Shown in pieces: positions 29,315 through 37,499 of a stretch of 60,787 nucleotides of DNA. The notes below the pieces were generated by a model. That model worked only from the letters and a program-made list of their open reading frames with translations, was not told the DNA's origin and made no database searches. The DNA is taken from positions 1 through 60,787 of the forward strand of contig NZ_JADEXU010000032.1 in the NCBI RefSeq assembly GCF_015206895.1, in the 5' to 3' direction. How positions within the stretch are numbered: the stretch's first letter is position 1; each line of letters starts with the position of its first letter. The DNA is from Nostoc sp. LEGE 12450 (GTDB taxonomy: Bacteria; Cyanobacteriota; Cyanobacteriia; Cyanobacteriales; Nostocaceae). The position numbers and the translations under genes were made by a program.

Positions 29315-29377
29315 GTATTACGGAATAGGGAATAAGTGCAAGAACTTGGAATACAATTATTTTGACTTCCGCCTTGC

Positions 29378-29493
29378 GGTACTAGTAGTTCGCCAAATGA
29401 ACTTTGCGGGGTAAAGGTTTTAAATCCCTTACCCTTTACCCTTTACCCTTTACCCTTTACCCAGCATTTTTGGGTTGGCAGACTACTAGTACC
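29378..29493. mobile_element. MITE-like element with heptamer array, overlapping a PKS stop codon
   Basis: The terminal arms ggtactagtagttcgccaa (29378-29396) and the inverse of ggtactagtagtctgccaa (29475-29493) differ at two positions. The interior includes about five copies of the heptamer ctttacc (29426-29462). The right end supplies the last codon and TAG stop of the upstream PKS gene (which ends at 29486). It has related ends to the copies at 24080 and 56760. Confidence 0.72.
29426..29462. repeat. Heptamer tandem repeat (ctttacc)n
   Basis: About five adjacent copies of a 7-bp unit. This is the type of short tandemly repeated repetitive sequence known from heterocystous cyanobacteria. 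It is not a CRISPR array, because there are no spacers. Confidence 0.8.
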
Positions 29494-32400
29494 TAATGCT
29501 TTCTAATTCCCTAAGCAGTAATTCTTCTGCTTCTTCTTCTGAAAGCTGTTTGAGTTCTGCCGAGGTGATAATCTGTTGATGATGATTGTTCTCGATCGCA
29601 GTGGGCAATTCTGTAGACTGTTCCACAGAAAACATCTCATTAGCCAGATACTTAGCAAGAGTATCGAGAGTTGGATAGTCAAAGATTAATGTTGAAGACA
29701 GAGAGCGCCCTAGAGAAGTTTGCAGACGGTTCCGCAACTCGACGGAGGTTAGAGAGTCCATACCAATGTCGAAGAAACCTTGATGTGGTTCTAAGGAATG
29801 AGACGAACCTCGACCCAAAACTTTAGCAACTTGGTCTTGGACGTGAGCAAGTAACATTTCGTGGCGATCGCGCACAGAAACTTTTTCTAATCGCTGGACA
29901 AACTCTAGCTGTTGTAGCGATGGTGGTTCAGTTTTGGGTTGTGAGCCTAACTCGGTAAGCAACGCTGGGACAGTATCAGCAGAAAATTGCTGCATAAACT
30001 GTGACCACTCCACAGGTACTACCCCAACCTGGGCAGATGACTGTTGAAGTAATTGTCCCAGTACTTGTAATCCTTGCTGTGGTGCAATGGTATCCATTCC
30101 CATTGCTGCCAAGCGCTGTTGCTCTTGACTACCCAAGTTAGCGGCCATTCCCACTTCTGCCCAGGTACTCCAGTTGATAGCTAACGCTGGTAATCCTTGA
30201 GCATAACGATAATGAGCAAGTGCATCTAAAAAAGCATTGGCGGCGGCATAGTTGCCTTGTCCTGGTGAGCCAAGTAAGGAGGCAACTGATGAAAACATCA
30301 CAAAGAAGTCTAAAGGCAAGTTCTGCGTTAAAATGTGCAGATTCCAAGCTCCTTGGATTTTCGGAGCCATCACCTTAGTAAAGCGTTCCCAGTCTTGTTG
30401 GCGCAACATTCCATCGTCGAGAACACCCGCAGCATGGATGATGCCTCGTAATGGCGGCATTGATTCCGCAATTTTCTCCAAGATGTTGCTAACATCTCTG
30501 TGTTGAGAAACATCTCCTTTAGCCACCAGAACTTTAGCGCCAGAATGCTCTAGTTGGTTCACAGCTTTGCGGATAGCATCAGTAGCATCAGTGCGCCCTA
30601 CTAATACTAAGTGCCGCGCTCCTTGCTCCACCATCCACTCAGCGAGTTTCAGTCCTAAACCACCCAGACCACCAGTAATTAGATAAGTGCCATCGTTGTG
30701 CAAGGATAAAGGCGCTGCTGATTTACTACTACTTTGAACCAAGCGGGTAATATAACGTTGTCCCCTGCGGAAAGCTAAATGATCTTCTTTATCCGGCTGG
30801 GAAATTTCGGTAAACAGTGTGGCAGCTTCATCACCAGAGATGCCAGCCGCTAAATCTACCATTCCTCCCCAAATCTCCGGGTGTTCTAGAGCGATCGCTC
30901 GACCTAATCCCCACAAGGTTGAGTGTGCTACTGCTAAGGGAGTCGCTGACGATTCTACGGGTTGAGTATTTTGTGTCACCAACCACAGCCGGGGAGACGC
31001 CGATTTGTCAACCTGGGTCAGTCCTTGCACCAAATGCAGTACACTTTGACAACCCAATGTCTGAGCGATTTTGAGAGAGTCTGCGGTGATCTCTTCTAAA
31101 GAAGGAGTATCCAATCCCCATAAGTGGACTACTCGACGCAACGGTGCTTTATATGCCTTTGAAATCTCGCGGAACAACTGCTGAAAATCCTCTGCACAGG
31201 CAGGATTGATTGTGTAATGTCCCGTCTTCGATAACTCATATCGTTCACCGGGGAAGACCATAATGCAAGTTTCGCCCTGACTTTCCAGAAGTCCTGCTAG
31301 GGCTGCTGCTGTACCTTCTTGATCAGCGAAGAGTAACCAGCTACCTGGATGATTTGGCGCAGATTCAGCCAAATTGGATTGACGCTCTCTAGGTTGCCAC
31401 TCTACTTCATAAAGCCAATTATTTAGGTTCTTTTGAGCAAATTGTAGCAGTGCTTCACGTTTGGCACGCTTGACGTGCAAACCCTCAATTTCTGCTATTA
31501 CCTGTCCAGCATCATCAAAAAGGCGCAGATCGCCGATGCGGGTTTCTTGATTTGAGCTATCTTGGGGACGTATTTGACCATGAATCCACAATTGACTTTC
31601 GGGGCGACGGTATACCCGCAGATTATCCAACCCAACTGGGAGATAAGTATCTCCTTCTGCAATATCAGCTAAGGTAGCAAATAAAAGCTGGAAACCAGAA
31701 TCCACTATTACAGGGTGCAACTCATAAGCTGCCGCTTCTGAAACTAATCCTAATGGCAGCCGAATCCGCCCCAGAGCTTCTCCATCGCGTCGCCAAAGTT
31801 GCTCAATTCCTTGAAAACTTTCTCCATACTCCAATCCCCGATTTCGCAGATTTTGATAGTATGTTTTGGCCGATAATTCTTCCTGAAAGCGTGTCTGGAA
31901 GTCTTTGAGAGAAACAATTTCTCCTGAGTTTGTCTGCCCTGCCTGAATTTTTCCAGTTGCGTGCTGTATCCAAGAGCTTGCATCATCTGCTTGGCTCAAT
32001 ATTTGGAAAGAAGCTTGCCCAACACCTTCAGGTGTCAGAATTAACTGGACAACCCGACTAGCATCTTCTGGGATAATTAGTGGTTCCTGAATCAATACCT
32101 GCTGGAGAGAAGATCCTGAGCCAAAAGCTACCTTCGCCGCAGCTAGAGCTATTTCTAAGTAAGCCGCTCCTGGCAAAACCACTATGCCATAAACCTGATG
32201 ACCAACTAGAAAGGGCTGTAAATTGATGCTCAATTCCGACTCAAATAAAGTCTCTTTAATAGCTGAACGTACCTTTTGACCTAATAGCGGATGCAGATTT
32301 GTCTTGCTATTTGTTAGCTTTGTTTGGGGTTTTGCTTCAAACCAATACCGTTCGCGCTGCCAAGGGTAGGATGGTAAGCTAACAACCTGAAATTCAGATG

Positions 32401-34969
32401 GATATAGTTGCTTCCAGTCAACGGTAAATCCTAAATTATAAAGGTTGCCTAAAGAACTAAGTAGCGTTGCCCTTTCTGGCTGACCGCGCCGCAGAGAAGA
32501 TAATACCGTTCCCTGTTGGTCAAGATGACTAAGACACTGGGAAATATAACCCGAAAGTACTGGGTGGGGGCTAATTTCCAGGAAAATAGTTTGACCTGCA
32601 TTTACCAGTTCCTCAATGGCTGGTGCAAAGCGGACGGGTTGCTGTAGGTTGCGTCCCCAGTAGGCGGCATCAAAATCTGCACCATTCCTAGACTGACCTG
32701 TAACGGTTGAGAAGATAGGAATCTTTGCGGCTTGTGGCTGGAGTTGATCTAGTGTTTCTACCAATTTCTCAGCAAAGGGTAACATTTGCGGGCTGTGAAA
32801 GGCATAATTCACTGGTAGCAACTTGCAGAAAACCGTAGGTTGTTCGCGTTGGAGTAACTGGAGAAATGATTCTATGGCAGCAGGTTCTCCCGAAACTACT
32901 GTGGAAGTGGGACTATTAATAGCTGCGATCGCTAATCTTCCCTCATACCCACGCAACCAATACTCTGTGTCTTTTGGCGACAATTCCACTGCTGCCATTT
33001 TGCCATTGCCAGTAGCTTGTTGCATTAAACGACCGCGATCGCAAATTAGCTGCACGGCATCTGCTAAATTCAAAACGCCAGCAATATGGGCTGCTGCCAC
33101 TTCACCCAGACTATGACCCACTACTGCTTTTGGCTCGATACCCCAAGCACGCCACAGACGAGCAAGCGCCACTTGCAGCGCAAAAATAGCTGGTTGGGCA
33201 ATCTCTGTCTCTTGCAAACGTGACTCGGCCGCATCTGCTGTCAATTCTGCTAATAAAGACCAATTAGTATGAGATTTGATTAGGGCATCACATTCTTCTA
33301 TACTGGCGCGAAAGACTGGTTCCTGTTCTAGTAACTCCCGACCCATCCCCCACCATTGTGGTCCTTGGCCGGAGAATACAAAAACTACTTTCGGACGGCG
33401 ATGCTTGCGATTAGAAGATTGATTAGTCTCTAACTTGCTTTGTAAAAAATCTTGTAACTTTTCTTGGAGTTGTGTGGGAGAATCAGCCAACAAAGCCAGG
33501 CGATGTTCATAGTGAGTACGTCGCACACTTGCTGTATAACAAATGTCTGCCAGTGAAACAGCATCGGGTTCTTGAGTTTCCAGAAAATTCTGATAAGCTT
33601 GTGCTAGTGATTTGACACCTTCTTGGCTCTGGGCTGACAGGGGCAGTAAGTAAGATTGTTGTTGTTGCGAGATATCTGCGGATTGGGGAGGCTGCTCTAA
33701 GACTATATGAGCATTAGTTCCCGAAAACCCAAAAGAGCTAATGCCAGCCTTGGCTGGACTAGACCCTTCAGGCCAAGGAGTCAAAGACTGCTGGACTCGA
33801 ATGGGTAGAGTGTCAAAAGGAATATAGGGGTTAGGTTGGTGAAAATGAAGATTTGGTGGTATCTGTTGATGCTTGAGGGATAACGCAACTTTAATTAAAC
33901 CAGCGATGCCAGAGGCTGCTTCTAAATGCCCAATGTTGCTTTTTACCGAGCCGACGGCGCAGTAATTTCCAGGAGGACGGTTAGTATCTAATACTGTTCC
34001 AAGAGCGATCGCCTCAATGGGATCTCCCAAAGGAGTGCCTGTACCGTGCAACTCAACATAGCTAATTTCGGCTGGTTCCACCCCAGCATTGTCCAATGCT
34101 TGACGAATCAGTGCTTCTTGAGCAGGGCCGAATGGCACGGTCAATCCCTTGCTGCGTCCATCATGGTTAATTGCACTGCCGCGAATCAGTGCATATATCT
34201 GGTCATTATCTGCCAAAGCTTGCGATAAAGGTTTAAGAACAATGAAACCAGACCCTTCACTGCGAACATAGCCGTTAGCTTCGGCATCAAAAGTTTTGCA
34301 ACGACCATCGGGAGACAAAGCCTTTAGGTTAGTTAAACCAATGTGTCCAGTCGGTGAAACAATTACATTCACACCTCCAGCCAAAGCCATGCTAGCTTCT
34401 TTATTCCATAAACTTTGGCAGGCAAGGTGAACAGCAACAAGTGACGAGGAACAAGCCGTATCAATTGCCATGCTTGGCCCGCGAAAGTTAAATACATAGG
34501 AAAGGCGACCAGCCGCAAGGCTCAACACATTACCAGTCAAATCGTAGCCTTGGATCTGTTGAGAATAACCTTCTCCCTGAATCAAGCTGTAATCGTTTGT
34601 GGAAATACCCACAAAAACGCCAGTGCGTGAGCCGGATAGCTGTTCTCGTACCTGTCCAGCATCTTCCAATGCTTCCCAAGCCACCTCTAATAAGAGTCGT
34701 TGTTGGGGGTCCATAGACATGGCTTCTCTGGGCGAAATTCCGAAAAAGTGGGGGTCAAACTGGTCTACTTGCTGCAAAAAGCCACCGCAGCGTGAGTTCG
34801 TTTTGCCAGGAATTTCCGGGTTTGGGTCATAATATTCATTCAGATTCCAGCGATTTTTGGGGATCTCTGTAATGGCATCAACTCCGTTACGCAAAAGCTG
34901 CCAAAAAGCCTCTGGATCTTTTGCGCCAGGAAATCGGCAGCCAATACCAATTATTGCGATCGGTTCCAT
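29486..34969 (-). CDS. Type I PKS: KS-AT-DH-KR-ACP
   Basis: 1827 residues, starting directly at the KS (MEPIAIIGIGCRFPG) with no docking helix. KS Cys is near 173 (DTACSSSL). AT has GHSLGEVAAA near 620 and YAFHS near 745, between the malonyl (HAFH) and methylmalonyl (YASH) signatures, so the extender is uncertain. DH has GHQVYGIVVLPGAA (HxxxGxxxxP) near 922 and VDSGFQ (DxxxQ) near 1090; both catalytic residues are present. KR has TGGLGGLGLKLA near 1435, an LDD motif (HAAGVLDDGML, B-type) and Ser, Tyr and Asn in place. ACP has IGMDSLTSVE near 1738. There is no ER, so an alpha,beta-unsaturated product is predicted. It starts 36 bp after the free ACP gene, which may hand over the acyl chain. Confidence 0.93.
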   Translation of the reverse strand: MEPIAIIGIGCRFPGAKDPEAFWQLLRNGVDAITEIPKNRWNLNEYYDPNPEIPGKTNSRCGGFLQQVDQFDPHFFGISPREAMSMDPQQRLLLEVAWEALEDAGQVREQLSGSRTGVFVGISTNDYSLIQGEGYSQQIQGYDLTGNVLSLAAGRLSYVFNFRGPSMAIDTACSSSLVAVHLACQSLWNKEASMALAGGVNVIVSPTGHIGLTNLKALSPDGRCKTFDAEANGYVRSEGSGFIVLKPLSQALADNDQIYALIRGSAINHDGRSKGLTVPFGPAQEALIRQALDNAGVEPAEISYVELHGTGTPLGDPIEAIALGTVLDTNRPPGNYCAVGSVKSNIGHLEAASGIAGLIKVALSLKHQQIPPNLHFHQPNPYIPFDTLPIRVQQSLTPWPEGSSPAKAGISSFGFSGTNAHIVLEQPPQSADISQQQQSYLLPLSAQSQEGVKSLAQAYQNFLETQEPDAVSLADICYTASVRRTHYEHRLALLADSPTQLQEKLQDFLQSKLETNQSSNRKHRRPKVVFVFSGQGPQWWGMGRELLEQEPVFRASIEECDALIKSHTNWSLLAELTADAAESRLQETEIAQPAIFALQVALARLWRAWGIEPKAVVGHSLGEVAAAHIAGVLNLADAVQLICDRGRLMQQATGNGKMAAVELSPKDTEYWLRGYEGRLAIAAINSPTSTVVSGEPAAIESFLQLLQREQPTVFCKLLPVNYAFHSPQMLPFAEKLVETLDQLQPQAAKIPIFSTVTGQSRNGADFDAAYWGRNLQQPVRFAPAIEELVNAGQTIFLEISPHPVLSGYISQCLSHLDQQGTVLSSLRRGQPERATLLSSLGNLYNLGFTVDWKQLYPSEFQVVSLPSYPWQRERYWFEAKPQTKLTNSKTNLHPLLGQKVRSAIKETLFESELSINLQPFLVGHQVYGIVVLPGAAYLEIALAAAKVAFGSGSSLQQVLIQEPLIIPEDASRVVQLILTPEGVGQASFQILSQADDASSWIQHATGKIQAGQTNSGEIVSLKDFQTRFQEELSAKTYYQNLRNRGLEYGESFQGIEQLWRRDGEALGRIRLPLGLVSEAAAYELHPVIVDSGFQLLFATLADIAEGDTYLPVGLDNLRVYRRPESQLWIHGQIRPQDSSNQETRIGDLRLFDDAGQVIAEIEGLHVKRAKREALLQFAQKNLNNWLYEVEWQPRERQSNLAESAPNHPGSWLLFADQEGTAAALAGLLESQGETCIMVFPGERYELSKTGHYTINPACAEDFQQLFREISKAYKAPLRRVVHLWGLDTPSLEEITADSLKIAQTLGCQSVLHLVQGLTQVDKSASPRLWLVTQNTQPVESSATPLAVAHSTLWGLGRAIALEHPEIWGGMVDLAAGISGDEAATLFTEISQPDKEDHLAFRRGQRYITRLVQSSSKSAAPLSLHNDGTYLITGGLGGLGLKLAEWMVEQGARHLVLVGRTDATDAIRKAVNQLEHSGAKVLVAKGDVSQHRDVSNILEKIAESMPPLRGIIHAAGVLDDGMLRQQDWERFTKVMAPKIQGAWNLHILTQNLPLDFFVMFSSVASLLGSPGQGNYAAANAFLDALAHYRYAQGLPALAINWSTWAEVGMAANLGSQEQQRLAAMGMDTIAPQQGLQVLGQLLQQSSAQVGVVPVEWSQFMQQFSADTVPALLTELGSQPKTEPPSLQQLEFVQRLEKVSVRDRHEMLLAHVQDQVAKVLGRGSSHSLEPHQGFFDIGMDSLTSVELRNRLQTSLGRSLSSTLIFDYPTLDTLAKYLANEMFSVEQSTELPTAIENNHHQQIITSAELKQLSEEEAEELLLRELESIRY

Positions 34970-35005
34970 TTAACTATCTTCCTGGGTTGCATTATGTTTA
35001 TGAAA

Positions 35006-35299
35006 TTACTTTGAAACACTAGTTTCCTCAGCTAATCGCTGGGCAAGTTCTGCAATAGTCGGGTAATTAAAAATTAAAGTAGGATTCAAATTTCGTCCGA
35101 GCCACCTTTCTAGTTTCCCCAGCAGTATCATTGTTTCTGCTGAATTTAGACCGTAGTTATCGAAAGGCTCGCAAGTATCTATGTCTTCGGGATCAACTTC
35201 CAGTCGCTCGGCAAATTGGGCAACTAACCAAATTTGAATAGTCTCTAAAGTTTGAGAGCGGATATCATTTGAAATAGTAATATGTTGGTTCATCTGCAT
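35006..35299 (-). CDS. Free-standing acyl carrier protein
   Basis: About 97 residues from the ATG at 35299; a TTG at 35326 would add nine, and an ATG at 35293 is also possible. The helix pattern is that of PKS carrier domains: LVAQFAERLEVDPEDI, then FDNYGLNSAETMILLGKLE, then FNYPTIAELAQRLA. The phosphopantetheine Ser is present, but the residue before it is Asn rather than the usual Asp (GLNS instead of GLDS). It sits between the PfaD-type reductase and the first modular PKS. It is therefore well placed to carry the acyl chain from the iterative synthase to the modular line. Confidence 0.85.
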   Translation of the reverse strand: MQMNQHITISNDIRSQTLETIQIWLVAQFAERLEVDPEDIDTCEPFDNYGLNSAETMILLGKLERWLGRNLNPTLIFNYPTIAELAQRLAEETSVSK

Positions 35300-35326
35300 A
35301 CCGTTAAGTAACTCAGTTAGACTCAA

Positions 35327-35526
35327 AGAGATTTGGGATTAATTTTCATTTTTTCTGAAGCTTTAATATAAATAAATTGTCGTGCTTCAAGACTTCAGGT
35401 AAAATTTTACTAGCATAGTCTGAGAATAAACCCCAAAATTTTGGGTTATATTACTCAACCAAAACGACTAACCTCAATACACCTTTCATCTCTAAATCCA
35501 GAAATTATGCGAGGTTTTAAGAAAAT
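35327..35526. other. Intergenic gap with weak hairpin
   Basis: About 200 bp between the ACP and PfaD genes. An AT-centred inverted repeat, aaccccaaaattttgggtt, lies at about 35429-35447. There is no gene. It could be a weak terminator or an RNA-processing site, but the evidence is thin. Confidence 0.35.
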
Positions 35527-37206
35527 CTAGGAGATTAAAGGTATGGGACGATAGTAACGGTAGTCCTCCGGCAGCTGCAATCCCTGAAGTTTCAAGCTTT
35601 GTAATCGGTACAAGTAGGCTGCTCCATTCATAATATGGTAGGCAACATCAAATACACGCCGCGCATTCGGTTCCGCTAAGTAAGACCCTTTTACCCATTC
35701 ATTAAAAGCACCGATCGCAGGCCCACACCAAATTTGATAATCCATTTCTCGGCCTTTTTCACCAGAGGAAGACCAGCGAGAGGATAATCCTAGATACCAG
35801 CGAAAAATAAGAGCCATTTTCCGTTTGGGATTATCATTTGCTCTAGTAATTTGCTCTGGATCTCGTTCAGAGAAAAATTTAACTGTATCTTCCCAAATTG
35901 CCTCTAGGTTTCTACCAAATACTTGCTGTTCTAACTTTTGTCTTTCCTCAAGTGGAATTTCGTCAATTGAGTTGTAATTTTTGTAAAGGTCATACAATTT
36001 CTGCGCCCGCATGGGGAAAAAGTTACCGAGTTTGAGCAGTTGTACCTTTACCCCCATTTCAAACATATCGGCACAAGGAGCCATAATTACATCTGCCATA
36101 GCAGCTTTAGCTAGCAAGTTTTTTGTATGAACAGAAGTACCAGCTTCAACACAGGATTGATTAATCGACCCCGTTACTACATAACTAGCCCCCATCATGA
36201 AGGCGGCTAGTGCTGACTCAGGTGTGCCAATACCTCCCGCAGCACCAATCCTTACCTGTCTGTCGTACCGATACTGGCGCTGCATCTCGTCCCGGAGAGC
36301 CAAGATTGAGGGTAAAAGACAGACAAGGGGACGATTATCTGTATGTCCACCCGAATCTGCTTCTACGGTAATGTCATCAGCCATTGGCACTTTTTCTGCC
36401 AACGTAGCTTGTAACTCTGTAATCAGTTGTTGTTCAACAAGCTGCTTGAGAATTTTTGTAGGCGCTGGCTGTAAAAATTTTGTTGCAACTTCTGAGCGAG
36501 AAATTTTGGCAATGACTTTGTTGTTTATCTCGATTTGACCGAGTGCATTGAGATTCAATCCAGCAGCCCGATAATAGACGATATGAGGTGTCAAACCGAG
36601 AAAGGCAGAAGCTTCTACAGTCCGAACACCGTGTTTGAGGTACAAATCAATGGCCTGACGTTCCAAGGCTTCTTCGCTTGGACTATGAATTAGGTTAAAT
36701 GCGTAAGGCCCTTGGGGAAGAGCTTGCTGAATTTGGTGAATAGCTGCTTCAATCCGGGAAGGAACTAAACCAGCCGAACCAAAGCTAGCCAAAATACCTG
36801 CTTTTCCCAGAGCAATTACTAATTCTGCTGAAGCAATGCCACCTGCCATTGCACCAGCAGCATAGGCATATTTTACCCCATGAAAATCTAGGAAGCTGCG
36901 ATCGCCTAACTGTTGAGGCGGTAGTGCTGGAGCAACCATCAAAGTCTCTAACAATCCACTTCGACTGTTATCAGGGAAGTAAAAATTATTTTGGTTGGCG
37001 ATACCAATCCGACCTTGATCTCTAAGGACATAACAAGGTTGATGCAAATTCAGTAACCGATTCTTGATTTCTCTTTCGTCAAAAGCAATTAAATCTAAAT
37101 CGCCTTTTTCAGTTGTATTTTTAATATTAAAGTTGCTTGTAATCTTGCCATCTTCAGCTAGTATGCTTGTAGAAGCATCTTTATTTCTTTCGCCACTTAC
37201 TAACAT
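35527..37206 (-). CDS. pfaD: PfaD-family enoyl reductase (trans-acting ER)
   Basis: 559 residues. A short N-terminal extension is followed by the FMN-dependent TIM-barrel reductase related to 2-nitropropane dioxygenase. Typical PfaD stretches are YAYAAGAMAGGIASAELVIA, ASFGSAGLVP, ITVEADSGGHTDNRPLV, IGAAGGIGTPESALAAFMMGA and YVVTGSINQ. PfaD proteins reduce enoyl groups for PUFA-type synthases in trans. Here it lies between the chain-length-factor protein and the free ACP. That supports an iterative synthase making saturated or partly saturated chains, since no other ER domain is present in the locus. The phosphate-binding Gly-rich loops are intact. It is likely cytosolic. Confidence 0.93.
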   Translation of the reverse strand: MLVSGERNKDASTSILAEDGKITSNFNIKNTTEKGDLDLIAFDEREIKNRLLNLHQPCYVLRDQGRIGIANQNNFYFPDNSRSGLLETLMVAPALPPQQLGDRSFLDFHGVKYAYAAGAMAGGIASAELVIALGKAGILASFGSAGLVPSRIEAAIHQIQQALPQGPYAFNLIHSPSEEALERQAIDLYLKHGVRTVEASAFLGLTPHIVYYRAAGLNLNALGQIEINNKVIAKISRSEVATKFLQPAPTKILKQLVEQQLITELQATLAEKVPMADDITVEADSGGHTDNRPLVCLLPSILALRDEMQRQYRYDRQVRIGAAGGIGTPESALAAFMMGASYVVTGSINQSCVEAGTSVHTKNLLAKAAMADVIMAPCADMFEMGVKVQLLKLGNFFPMRAQKLYDLYKNYNSIDEIPLEERQKLEQQVFGRNLEAIWEDTVKFFSERDPEQITRANDNPKRKMALIFRWYLGLSSRWSSSGEKGREMDYQIWCGPAIGAFNEWVKGSYLAEPNARRVFDVAYHIMNGAAYLYRLQSLKLQGLQLPEDYRYYRPIPLIS

Positions 37207-37291
37207 TTTGCAAAGCCTCTACTGGTTGTATCTATGTTTTGAATTTTGAATTGTTATTAGAACTTACACAATCTCTACTATTCTGGGCGTT

Positions 37292-37339
37292 ATTCTCTAC
37301 GAGATACTCCACCAAAGTGTCGAGTCTCGTAGAGAGAAT
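37292..37339. repeat. Imperfect hairpin
   Basis: attctctacgaga and tctcgtagagagaat flank a short loop in the gap after the 1392-residue synthase gene. A further repeat (cgaagcgcgttggcg) follows, of a type often scattered in Nostoc genomes. It could act as a terminator or processing signal. Confidence 0.5.
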
Positions 37340-37413
37340 GTCTTCTCCTTCAGAGAAGCGAAGCGCGTTGGCGAAAGCCTCTCGCAGAGAAGGCAGTTGA
37401 TTAAGCTTTTTGG

Positions 37414-37499
37414 CACTTTTTGCCTATCATGAATCTTGATACCTTTCAGTTAATTGCACTTTTTGCCTATCATGAATCTTGATACCTTTCAGTTAATTG
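37414..37499. repeat. Perfect 43-bp tandem duplication covering the 3' end of a synthase gene
   Basis: Positions 37414-37456 and 37457-37499 are identical, starting cactttttgcctatcatg and ending cagttaattg. The second copy contains the last ten codons and the stop of the synthase gene that ends at 37470; the first is an untranslated duplicate just beyond it. Confidence 0.92.

Noticed and set aside
29426..29462. Possible CRISPR array
   Set aside because: The unit is a 7-bp repeat without spacers. The same applies to 59911-59936.
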